Source of the DNA: Aphrophora alni
Lineage: Eukaryota; Arthropoda; Insecta; Hemiptera; Aphrophoridae
Length of the DNA: 64,000 nucleotides
Direction of reading: 5' to 3'
Assembly: GCA_963513935.1 (NCBI GenBank)
Contig: OY740773.1
Location: forward strand, 95,713,291-95,777,290
Both the position numbers and the translations under genes were made by a program. The notes under the pieces were generated by a model, which was not told the DNA's origin, searched no databases, and saw nothing but the letters and a program-made list of their open reading frames with translations. Of the stretch, positions 40,350-51,500 are shown piece by piece. How positions within the stretch are numbered: the first letter of the stretch is position 1; each line of letters begins with the position of its first letter.

Positions 40350-40488
40350 GGGTCGGAAGAGAAAAAGAGTTGATCAATAGAGAATTTATGGAAAATAAAA
40401 AAGAGGGATTTAACCCATTATGGCATGAAAAAAGGCGTAGACCTAGCTAGGGTCCCTCGGGATTGCTACGCCTATACTCATTATAGGT
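40350..40488 (+). repeat. Family A repeat
   Basis: Contains the family landmarks in order: 'GGTCGGAAGAGAAAAAGAG', 'GAGGGATTTAACCCATTATG', 'GGCGTAGACCTAGCTAGGG', 'TCCCTCGGGATTGCTACGCC', 'TACTCATTATAGG'. Confidence 0.8.
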
Positions 40489-40667
40489 AATTTTTGGACG
40501 TGATTTTCAATAATCCAAACTCACCAACCATAACAAATTTCATCTTCTTTTAGGAGTAATGGGGGAGAGGGATAAGAAAACTAATTGGACCTGTTGAAGT
40601 GTTATTCAATCAATATTTTCAGATAATTCTACTCCTTTAATAATTAAATAAATTATCTACAAATATA

Positions 40668-40960
40668 TTTATACCCACCATATTATCTCACTGCTTAAAC
40701 TAATAATTTTTTGCGAAAGAATAAAAGCTCAGTTAAAATAATACCTTTTAAAATTAATTTGTAATCTCTTGTTGACATTAAACCCGCCCTTTAATTAGTG
40801 GTAAAACTCAGTTTTAAGAGGAGTTAACTTTACATCAACTTTTTCGCCAGTTGTAAAAGTTTGAAACAATTTTATCTACTTTTAAAGATCATTTAAATTC
40901 TCTGCAAATTCGTTTTATTGTTGAATTTTATTACGCTTTTGATAAATTTAAATTTGATTT
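40668..40960 (+). repeat. Family C repeat, copy 2
   Basis: Partner of 33010-33300 ('TTAATTAGTGGTAAAACTC', 'AGGAGTTAACTTTACATCAA'). Confidence 0.55.
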
Positions 40961-41859
40961 TCAAATCTTCATAATTTAATTTATATTTTTTTTTCATTTA
41001 AAAGATAAACATTTAGATGAACATTTGGAAATGGGTTCTTATTGTTCATAATTTTAAAAGTTCTATAGTCGTGTTGAAAAATTAATTTTTCAAAAATATC
41101 AGTTTTGAAACTGTATATTTTTGCCGTAGATTTACAAACAGTTATTATTCTTCAAAGTTGTTCTTTTAAATGGTTTTTTTTTATTTATTATTTATAATTT
41201 TTTTATTTTATTTTTTTTAAGAAAGCAGTTTTAATCTCATGTGATAATGTACCACGGAGAAGATTTAGGCAATCAGGAAATTCTTTTGTTAGTAACGATG
41301 AAAAGTAAAAACTGCGAGGCGTGAAATAAAAGTAAGTCTGCCAATTATCACAGCGCAAACTTTATTTCAACACAATTCTATTGTATGTTTGAAGGAGTAA
41401 AATTGTTCATTTTTATATTTGTATTGTAAACTTTAACGAAATATAATATTTCGTGCTATACTTTAGTTTGATATATCACACACTTGTTTATTTCTTTGTA
41501 TGTACATCTAAAATTATTTTTGATTTAGCATATAATATGTTTTGCAAATGGTATTTATACATATAAATAATAAATGGATTATGGCGTAACAAATATATAA
41601 AAATATGCCGTTCTATGTAAATGTATTTTTTTAGTATTTCTGTTACGAATATTTAAAAATTAAGTTTAACCTAATAAAATATCCTAAATGGAATGAATAA
41701 GGCAATCTGAAATACAAAATGTTGTGAAAATTGTAATTGAAATTAACATGTGTATACTAAAATGGGCCTTATTTCTTTTTAATTAAACATAAAAGATAAA
41801 ATGTGACACAGGTTATACGGGAACAAACTGCCATACTGATAACAACTGATGCCGAGCCA
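40961..41859. other. AT-rich non-coding stretch
   Basis: Nothing recognised. Confidence 0.35.
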
Positions 41860-41924
41860 TCCCAGCACAGAACTACAACACAGTGGTATAGTAGTGAACC
41901 CCTGGTTGTAGTTCTGTGCTGGGA
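41860..41924. repeat. Perfect 20-base hairpin with 25-base loop
   Basis: Arms TCCCAGCACAGAACTACAAC (41860-41879) and its exact reverse complement (41905-41924). The arm's 'CTGTGCTGGGAAG' is the same word found in the leader of the tRNA-like repeat at 38.1 and 38.24 kb. The loop holds 'TGGTATAGTAGTGAAC', which resembles a tRNA A-box region. Confidence 0.85.
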
Positions 41925-43254
41925 AGGTTTGTGTGCATGTGACAACTTAGACTTTGAATCGTCGTCCTGTTTTGTATTGTAGAAATAAAGTGTTTATTAT
42001 TGTACCTGTATTATCGAACGTGAAAACACGTGGTTAGGTCTATCTTGGTTCTGTGAAAATAAATCATAGCGTAACGTATCTGAAATTTAGCCAAATTTTA
42101 GGCTGATTAAGGATCAAAAATAGAAACAAATTTAACATAAACTCTGAAATGAATCTGAAGTTATAAGAGGAAAAGACAGCATTTCATAATTATAATGTGT
42201 TCTGTTATTCGTCGTACTTGGGGAAGTGTTAAATATTCCCTTTAAAAAGGAAGTTTTGTTTTATTTCAATATAGCTTAAATAGTTGTTACATTTTTTTCT
42301 GAATAAAGGGGAAACATTTTAACCAAATCTGTCAATCATTCTGGAGTTTACCGAAGTATACAGACAGATAGACAGTTTGACGGAAGTTTTGATTTGTAAA
42401 TTATTATTAATTTTTAAAGAAAATAAATTAATTACAGGAGATACAAAAATGAAAGTGCCATTAACTTTTCTCTTGTCATTTAAAAGCAACAAACCTCTCT
42501 GTTATCATTGCTGAATATTTATGAACAATGTATCATCGGAGGACCATTTTATTAAGGAATTAATTAACAATTTATTAAATGAGTCAATTACACTAACAAA
42601 GAAATGAACATGACATTGACACTTCCATAATTAAGATTTAAAATGGTCTATATAAGTTTATTTATACATTTCGATGAATCCTTTTTAAGCAGAGCGGTTA
42701 ATCTAATTGTTTGAAGTACACAAATTTACACTCAAATCAACTGTTTTATCTTTGGATTGGATTCAGATTTATAAGAAATACAACTTTAACACAGTGATCC
42801 AGCGAATTAGTAAAGTGATTTGTCGATATTTTTTAAGAGTAACGGTTAGCGAAAGATAAGCACAGACGTAACGTATTTTCCGTTGTTGTGATACCTTGGA
42901 CGCTTCGTGGACAATCGTTATCCTAATTAGGCGAGCAAAATCGTCATAAAGTGTTTCCAGTATGTGTCTTTGTATATTAATGTAAGAAGCTTTGATATGC
43001 GAATCTAGATCAAGTTTGAGTGATTTGATACAGAAGTTATAGTATTTTGAAGGTTAAGGTCGAAGGTTGGCCACCAGTTTCAAATCCAGAACCCTGTTGA
43101 AACGAAAAAGCTAATAAATTAACCATAACATACAACTTGCACTAGACAGGCAAGCGTGGACTGAAGAATTACTACGATTATGCTTAAAAATTGCCTTTTT
43201 TTATTAAAGGAAGAAAATAACATAAAATAAAGTCCTCTTACAATGGTCTTATAG
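41925..43254. other. AT-rich non-coding stretch
   Basis: No gene or classified repeat seen. Confidence 0.35.
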
Positions 43255-43413
43255 TATCGGGGTAGGAAAATAACGGAAGTTTGGTGAAAAAAGGCCTGGT
43301 AAAAAAGATGAAAGGCTGATCTAATGCAAAACCAGAAGAAAAGGTGTAGACTAAATAGGATGAGCGGGATTGCTACCCTGTTACTTTCTAAAGTATATTC
43401 TGAGTCCCGGAGG
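43255..43413 (+). repeat. Family A repeat
   Basis: 'ATCGGGGTAGGAAAATAACGG', 'AAAAGATGAAAGGCTGATCTAA' (first bases near 43302), 'AAAAGGTGTAGACTAAATAGGA', 'GCGGGATTGCTACCCTGTTACT' and 'GAGTCCCGGAGG' follow the family order. Quoted words are family landmarks only. Confidence 0.75.
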
Positions 43414-44271
43414 ACAGAATATATGTACCAATTTTTTTTTTTTTTTAATTTTATACAGATCTACAGATTATTGTAATAATCCCATATTTTTTATATATTT
43501 AATATTATTTAATATAACCCATATATTTAATATTATTATTCATTATACTTTACTCAAATTTCAAATCGTATTTCGTTTCAAAGACAGGCAATTACGACCC
43601 ATTAATTCTCTCATTAAATCAACAATAATGCATGCTTACGTGTAAAGCGTATACATCCTTACTTCAAAGCCTTCATTAACTGATCTTTGATACATTTACA
43701 TTCGCCTATGGGTGTCTGTACAACCTAGATATGTCATAATCTTTAGTTGTAATACGAATGCTTTAACGTAATTGCAACACTGGAGCTTTTAAGAAGAAAA
43801 TCCTGTATCGAACTGCGGTGTTATCACAGAGAAATAATCTGTTACCTTACAGTTAAAATAAATGAATGATAATAATAATTTTTCTGATGAGTTATTTTTT
43901 TTAACGAATTCAGGCTACAATAACTGCGATAAGAAGAACTTTGTTTATATTCGTTTCAAACTTTACACGAAATATTAAATAAGCTTGACTATTGATTATA
44001 GAAATATACATTAACCACGAAAAGTACTTTTATTCTACAATGTCTATCCTTATTGCTTATTTTTAGTCTTTTGTAGAAGATTATTTTTCGAATAAATTTA
44101 ATTTGATTGAACATGACGTAAAAGACTAATAGATAATGTCAATGTTCTCGAATCCAGGTTTAGAAAGTCTTTATATCTCCAAATATTGGTAAATAACTTC
44201 ATAAAAATTCCAGCTTGTAGAAAGACGTACATATCCGTAAAAATGTCACAATCGATTTATTATATCATCAC

Positions 44272-44330
44272 TCCTCCGGGGTTCACTTTGTGGATGAGCT
44301 AATCCCGAGGACCCTAGCTGAATTTACATT
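44272..44330 (-). repeat. Family A repeat, 3' fragment
   Basis: Minus strand: 'CAGCTAGGGTCCTCGGGATT', 'AGCTCATCCACAAAGTGAAC', 'CCCGGAGGAG'. It sits just upstream of the pyrimidine tract. Confidence 0.75.
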
Positions 44331-44356
44331 TTTGTTATAATATTGTATTAGATTCC

Positions 44357-44442
44357 TCTCTCTCTTTCTCTCCCCTCCCTCCCGTTCTCCCTCCTCCCTC
44401 TCCCCTCCCTCCCTCCCTCTCTACCTTCCTCCCTCCCTCCCA

Positions 44443-44526
<84 letters not shown>

Positions 44527-44533
44527 TCTCTAG
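44357..44533. repeat. Pyrimidine tract ending in (CT)n
   Basis: An irregular CCCT/CTCC section of about 90 bases leads into an almost pure CT run of about 80 bases. Confidence 0.95.
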
Positions 44534-46492
44534 TATTTATATTTTGTTTTCATACTATTTTCACAGATTCTTATTACATTGTATTTTAACGAAATCAGTT
44601 TTAATTGTCAAAGCACTACAGCAAAACTAATTGCCACTACAGCACGTTCATTTTGGTACCGAGTTACGTGTTAATGTAAACAAAGATTATGATATGAACA
44701 TCAATATATGAAAATAACGTTGAATGTTTTATTTATAATCAACGTCATAAACCAAGTTTAATTTTGAATATAAATGAACGTAATTTGATAACGTTTATGA
44801 TACAATAAATATTCCATTGAAAGAGGTCTACATTTACAAATAATTTTAGCAATCTCTTTTGGTAATAACGGTGTTCGGTTCAATCAGGGTAATAATAATC
44901 TCACAGAAAATATACTCTAATAAGTGGCTTTGTTTTATTTTGATTTTATAGTTTTGCCATTTTACATCATGGAACGTTTAATAATAGATATTTATAAAAA
45001 TGAAGGGAATAAAAAATTATAATCAAACTCAAAATAAAACGAAAATATTAAAAAGTAAGGAATAGACCAGTTCGTTTATAATTTTTTTTTCTTTTTCGTA
45101 AAATGATATTAGTTCAGATAGAAAATTTAAATTTGTAAAAATTTAATAACTTGGGAAAAGTTCACTTGAAATAATTAACACTTGTGAAAACTTAGAACAA
45201 TAAATTACTTCAATTTCAAAGTGTTCATTATGAAAAATTGTGTTTTCTTACATTTATTTTTAGGAAATAATTGTTTAGAGTATATTATATTACGTAACAT
45301 TTATAACTTTCAATGTTAATTCATGTTACTATTTACAATAATTCACGTTTGAATGTAATACTGGGAAAAGATATTTGGGATAATATTTTGGTTTAACCTG
45401 ACCATATATTGGTCATATTTTTCTGGTGATTGTTTGCGTGTTGATTGATATGATATTTAAGAATAATATTCTTTGCAGGTGGTCTGAATGATATATGTTG
45501 ACAATAATTTAATTTTTAGTTTTTAAATTGTTACTCGGAACAGTTAAAATACGATTCCAAGGGACGTAGTATAAGAGTTTAGGGTGATATCAAAGTAATA
45601 ATCTGTGTGAAACGAGATGTAGGAAATAAGCTAACTAAAATGTTAAATATAACTGTTTTCTTTGACTTTCACATGTGAAGTTTTTTAAAATATTTTCGTT
45701 TATATGAGTTTAGGAATTTAAAAACTTCATAGGGTTAAAAAAAAGTTATTATTATTTACTTAAATATTGTTGTTTCGATGCTTCTTAATAAATATAAAAA
45801 TGCACACAATTATTATAATTTGTAAAATGAATTAGAGTAAAATATAAACACTAGTAGGAAAGATTACGGTACTAAGAAATCAGTAATCAATCACTGAGGC
45901 CTCACAATTGGTGTTGGTAAAAGTTTGTTTTTAATATAATAATTAGTCTGTAATACAGTGTTTGTATGCGATGGATACAGCCTAATATTTACCACTGTAA
46001 TCACAATGAGTAATAAATCACAATCACAATGCAGGAAGTAGGCCCCCAATAAAACAGTAAACATTTCTTGTTTTTACTCTAAGTGGATTGTGTTCAAGTG
46101 TACAGAATTTTTTTAAATACTGTTACATTTCAGTACACGATTATTACATATTACGTCATGCTTTAGTCGGTATCTATATTTTATTTACAAGAACAGTTTT
46201 TAAATTAATATAAACATCACTACCTAATGTTAACAGATGCACTTATTATGTAATTAAAATTATTCCAAGAATCATATCTTTGAAGCCTAGGTGATATAAG
46301 AATCATATCTAGGTGATATAAAACTATTTTAAGAAATCATTTTTTCAACACTTATCAAGAAGAAACCTTTTTAAATCAATTAAAAAATAAGTAAAACTAA
46401 TAAGCAAAAATATCAATGTTTAAAAAAGTTAGTAAAATCATTAAGATTAGTGTAAACTGACTTACATGTGAAAAAATATTTGTTTCATCTAT
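44534..46492. other. AT-rich non-coding stretch
   Basis: No gene. A local duplication of 'AGAATCATATCT' and 'AGGTGATATA' lies at 46268-46322. Confidence 0.4.
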
Positions 46493-47640
46493 TTACATTA
46501 TTGACTCTCTTGAGTGGTGTTGACTCACTTGCACTCCTTTGCGCACTCCAATCACCTTGCGGCGACATTCACAACAGCTAGGTTTTTTACCTTGATGCAC
46601 ATATTTGCAGTTTTTCTTTTCTTTTGGTAAGGACAGGTCTAACACGTCTTCCTCTTCGCCATTTGGTCACATGGTACTGGAACATCTCCCTGCCTAACGG
46701 GGAGCTGCTGCTAGGCTGAAGGTTGCTGAGCTGGAGGTTCATATTCTTCACCTAATGCCTTTTGTATGCTGGATTTTAGTTCTTTGGGAAGGTTCGATGT
46801 AAGTCTTGAGCGGAGGTGTGGGACAATGATCTCATTTGCTAACTGCTTTACAAATTCAAACCGGCTCATATCAGGAATGTCTGTATAGCTCATATAGATA
46901 ATGAAAGAGTTGACACTACTAATATGCAATAGTCTGTAAAAGACTGATAAAGGCCAACGCCTAGTACGACGACTTGACGAAAACACAGCACACTTCATAT
47001 GGAGTAAGTCTACTCCGCATTTTGTGCTGTTGTATTGTGATATTATCTCAGGCTTGTTATTTCTTGCATCAATTGAAGCAATGCGGTGCATGCATCAAAC
47101 TAAAATCACTGCGTTTTTTTTTTTCTTAGGAACTAAACTGACCAGTGTACTTTCCTTCTTGAAACCATGAATATATGAGCCGACAGGTCTGTGGGGGTTT
47201 TGAAAAAATTCTAGTGGGATTTCTTTCTTGTTTTTTTCATCGTTCCGACGTAAGTTAGTTTTCTCTTTAACAATTCTTCTACTAACTCCATCGAGGTGAA
47301 CCAGTTGTCGGCAGTAATATTTCTGGTAGTATTGAGAATGGGTCGACTCAGTCTTATTACTTACTGAGTGGATACACGTAGTTCTTTTTCAACTTGTGAT
47401 AGTCCTAAGCAATCACTGCCCTTCCCAGTGTATAGATAAGCATTCAGCAAATAAGACGTCCTGCTGTCAGCTAAACTAGACGTCTAAACCCGTATTTTTT
47501 TGGGTTTTTGGGCATGTATACCTTGAAGCTGCATCTTCCTCGAAATGGGATCAGCATTTCTTCCACCGTTACTTCAGAGGACACGCAATAATTCTTTTAG
47601 GCATTGAATCTATAGGTTATCAATATTTACTTCTCTAATT
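46493..47640 (-). pseudogene. piggyBac-type transposase remnant (DDE_Tnp_1_7)
   Basis: Cut-and-paste transposase of the piggyBac superfamily, N-terminal half missing. Read on the minus strand across several frames: 'VTVEEMLIPFRGRCSFKVYM' (near 47500-47571), 'ADSRT' (first catalytic Asp region), 'DNWFTSMELV' (second Asp, 47283-47313), 'YNSTKCGVDLL' (third Asp) and 'TRRWPLSVFYRLL' (46925-46965). The C-terminal 126-codon open part (47091-46711) covers the last two motifs. Downstream, in shifted frames, is a Cys-rich tail ('GKKPSCCECRRK') corresponding to the family's C-terminal zinc-binding domain, ending at TAA 46493-46495. Multiple frameshifts and stops make it inactive. The usual GGVD motif reads CGVD here. 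At 47640 it abuts a Tc1-type remnant on the same strand. No TTAA-flanked ends were identified. Confidence 0.88.
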
Positions 47641-48575
47641 CTTGATCGTGAAACGACATCTTAATCACAGCACAAATCAACTTTTCTTTGGTAGTGAAGT
47701 CTATTTTTCTTAATCTTGTGTTTACAATTGCCCACAAATTTTCAATTCGGTTCAAACTGGTAAATCTCTAGGCCAGTCCAAACACTGAATCTCATTTTGA
47801 GACATGTAAATCTTAACATTGATGAGTAGCAGGGGGGCAAACCGTGTTGAAAATAGCGTTTTCGACTCCAAGTAAATTTGCAAGTTTTTTTAGTTCTGGT
47901 GAAGCCCTATTTTCCAATATTGAGATACACTTTTAACTGTTCATCATCCCATAGGCGGTTACTAAAGTTGTACGTCCAAAGTAGGAGAAGCATCTCCAAA
48001 ACATCTTCTTCAAGATGATGCTTTACGACTAGCTTGTTCTGTTTTGGCTACACCCGTTCATCATCGCTTTTTCGCATATGTGATAAGCTTATGCCCTGAA
48101 CTACAAAAAGACTCTCATCGGATCGGAGGAATTGACTTTTTTACAAGTCTCAGCCCACCAATTTTTGTATTGTTTGGCTCAAACAAGCTTTCTCTTCTTC
48201 ATAGCATTCGTAAGAAGTTGTTTTCTTATAGGGGTTCGTGCTCTGCGACCAAACTTCAAAAGTCTTCTTCTTACAGTAGATTCGTGAATTTTCACACCAG
48301 CTGATTCTAAGTTTTTTTGTAACTCAAAAACTGTTTTTCTGAGGATTAATTTGACTTAATATACGTAAAACTCCAAAATCTTTTAAGGTAGTTTTTAGAT
48401 TTCTTCCACAGCGACCATTTCGTTTGGGTGAAATTGTACCCATAACAAGATTTTATCTAACTACTTATAAACTACACCTAGACTAACCTTCCACTTAGCT
48501 ACATATTTCTTGAGTCATACTAGTATGTTCATTAAGTGTTAGTATATTGCTTCTTTTCTTAGGAGTTAAATCCAT
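47641..48575 (-). pseudogene. Tc1/mariner-type transposase remnant
   Basis: Cut-and-paste transposase of the IS630/Tc1/mariner group. From a possible ATG at 48573-48575 ('MDLTPKKRSNIL') the minus strand shows, in scattered frames, a linker 'RNGRCGR', the second DNA-binding helix 'STVRRRLLKFGRRART' (48249-48281), 'RSDESLF' holding the first catalytic Asp (near 48120), a decayed FQ.DG.P.H block (near 47840) where the second Asp is not visible, and 'LNRIENLW' (47732-47754) with the third acidic residue (Glu). It ends in 'KEKLICAVIK'. Many stops and frameshifts; dead. The plus-strand frame at 48044-48304 is its shadow. Terminal repeats and TA duplications were not found. Confidence 0.85.
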
Positions 48576-51500
48576 ATTGCTAGATTTCGAAACTTATTAA
48601 CAAAATCGCAATAATATCACTTACACTAGAAGAAACCGAAGTAAAATAGATGTACAATTAATATATTACGTCTCAAAACAAATACGATATTGTCAGGCAA
48701 TACTTAAAATTGAGGGAAACAGTTATACTACATTTGGAATCAGTCATAAAACATAGCAAACTACAAATTACCTCGTGTTCACATTAATTTGCAGAAGACT
48801 GTATAACTCTTATTTATTTTGTGAGACTTCAAGTGATCTTTACTTATTTTTTATATATTTATACTTTCTATTAAATGCAAATAAGATTTTAAAATTCAAA
48901 ATATCAACCCGTTACCAATTAATTATTATATCACAATATTTTTTTTTATATACTACTTGATATATAGGCTAATCCTAGTTATAAACTGCGCAATAAACAT
49001 AACTTCCTATTTTTATTACAGTATAAAACACATGCTAGAGTTTACGTCTTGCATTAAGTTAGGCGTACTTTTATGACACACTAAAACTTCCCAACATCTT
49101 TCATCTCACGTCCATTTAATTTTTAACAATTTTTAACTAAATTTGTGAAAATGTATTATGAAGTAGAAACATGTGCCTGTATTACTAAAATAACATAACT
49201 TATGAAATGTGTTAACATATTTCCACTTTCCAGGAAAATAATCCTCTAAAGCCATAATTTCTTTAAACATTTTCAGGGAAAATTTAACAAATAGTTTTTG
49301 AATGTGTTTCGAATTTTTCCTTAAATTTAGTCAATTTGTGACTATCAGAATATTTATGATGTATTAGCTCATAATAGTGACGTAATTGTGCAGTTTTTGA
49401 ACACTACTTTACATGAACAATGCTAGGTACATGTGGGCTTATATGTTGTCCATCAAGGTCCGCAGACAAACTTAATAAAGAACATTATGCTACGGTTGAG
49501 TGTATGAATGAACAAATTAGAGAGGTCCTATTTTAAATTTTATAATTGCATTAAAAAGATATCAATATTTGTTTTGTATGAGCTAATGTTTGCATTTTCA
49601 ACATTGGAACGATAGTCTTGCGGGGGGAGGTCAGCCCTAGTTATTTGTTAGGACCGACGTTGGATCCGCATAACTTCCGGAATATGGAGTTTTTGGAAAA
49701 CGTGCTAGGATCTACCCGTTAAATATATTTTTACGTTAATTACGTTTAGTCTCAACCCAAGTAATCACTATGTTCACAGCCAGCTTATAATGAGTTATTA
49801 TTATTTTACTACACTAACTAATTAATTATTATAACTTAATTCTTAGAACTTACGGTTAGGGACAGGCGTGATAGGGAATTACGTTAACCCTTTAGGTCAT
49901 AATAATTCCTGGTTAATTTACTCGGATGACCTACTAATGACTAATAACACCCGAGGGTCGATCAGACCCCGCAATTAAGGGTTTAGGTAGCCATTTAGGT
50001 TTCTTACTAATAAGTTTAATTAATTAATTATCAGGTTTTTGTGTGTTATAAAACCTGAAATTCACCAGTATTTATGAAACGATACGTGTATAATCGAAAT
50101 TTTAAAATGTATTCAGAAATAGTTTCTAATTTCCATGTATTTTAAACAAAACTTCGGTGATCCTTTGGGCTTATATCTCGTAAACAAGTAATAATATAAA
50201 CAAATTCCAAGAATAAAAAGTCCTAAAATCGTTTAAAATCTAAATTAAATATAAAATTGGCGGTTTCTTTAGGAATTTTTTAAGTTAGCCCCCATATTGG
50301 AAAATGGCGGTTGAATTAAAAAATCTAATACACCATTTGATTATAAAGGAAAATGTAGGTAAGGAGAAAGGTAAGTTATGTAAGGTAGGTTAGGTTAGGA
50401 GAAACTTCATGTGAAGTGTTGTGTAAATCTTTAGTTTCAGAGATCCCAATGGTGGCCAAGTTTAAAAAGACGTTCTGCATACTGAATTACGAGAGGTCTG
50501 CTTGTTGCGTAATTTATATCCTATACTTTGTTACTAAAGCATATTTTTATGGGTTTAAGAATAAGTCAGATGATTGTAATATATAATAATAGTCCATTAG
50601 TTAAATTTAGACAGAATACAAAAATAAATTTAGTACTTAGCTAATGATATTGCAACGAAACTAATAAAGTAATTATGTCTTATTCTAGATTAAAAACACA
50701 GGATATTTACTTAGAGTTGAAGAGGGTAATAGGTTTATGAATGTAGTTACGAGTTATAACTTTGATTTGTATTGGACGTTGAGAAGGTTCAAAATCTCGA
50801 AAAGAAGTTTGAAGAGATAATATCTTGTAGATTAAGATATGAGTGGGGAAACATTAATAGAAGAAAAGGAAAATGGCAAGCTAAACTATGGTGAAGTTAT
50901 ACAAAGTTAAGATTTCCGGGATAATGGAGAGGGGAGTATTAAAATATGTGAGAAGTTCGAATGAAACAACTTTGCAACAGCTTATATTTTAACATAACCG
51001 AATTGTGCATACATCTAAAGTTTTCGTAGCGAAAGGTAAATAATAATGGGAAAATATTTCCTCGTCATGTGGGAAATTATTTGTGCTATTTACATGTAAA
51101 TAGGTTGTTGATTGGTCTCTGATAGACGATCGTGGGAATATTTTTGTTAGTTTAATTCATCTGCAGGCTGTTTTTGATGGAGTTGACGGAGACATATTGT
51201 GTTCTCTATAAAGGGGATGTCTAGAAAAGTGTAGGAATGTTTTAAACCGTTTTTCATGATTTATTATTGTTCTGTGTGAGGGTAACGTAAATAAGACGAA
51301 TGAGAGTGACTGTCTGGCTACTTGTTTACCATTCTAGTGGAAAATGTTTAAAACACAAAAGGAAAAAAGTATCATCTCAATCATTTATACAAAACAATGC
51401 TATCACTGAATAAACGTACTGTAGATTGTTCACTTTATAATAAATACTTATAAAGAAATGTTGTAAAATGATTTTTCTTTAAATCCATTTTAAACTATTT

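Noticed and set aside
48044..48304. 86-codon plus-strand frame
   Set aside because: Antisense shadow of the Tc1/mariner transposase remnant on the minus strand.
50385..50402. GGTTAGGTTAGG as an interstitial insect telomere repeat
   Set aside because: Only two perfect TTAGG units with degenerate flanks; expected by chance in a region of this size and composition.
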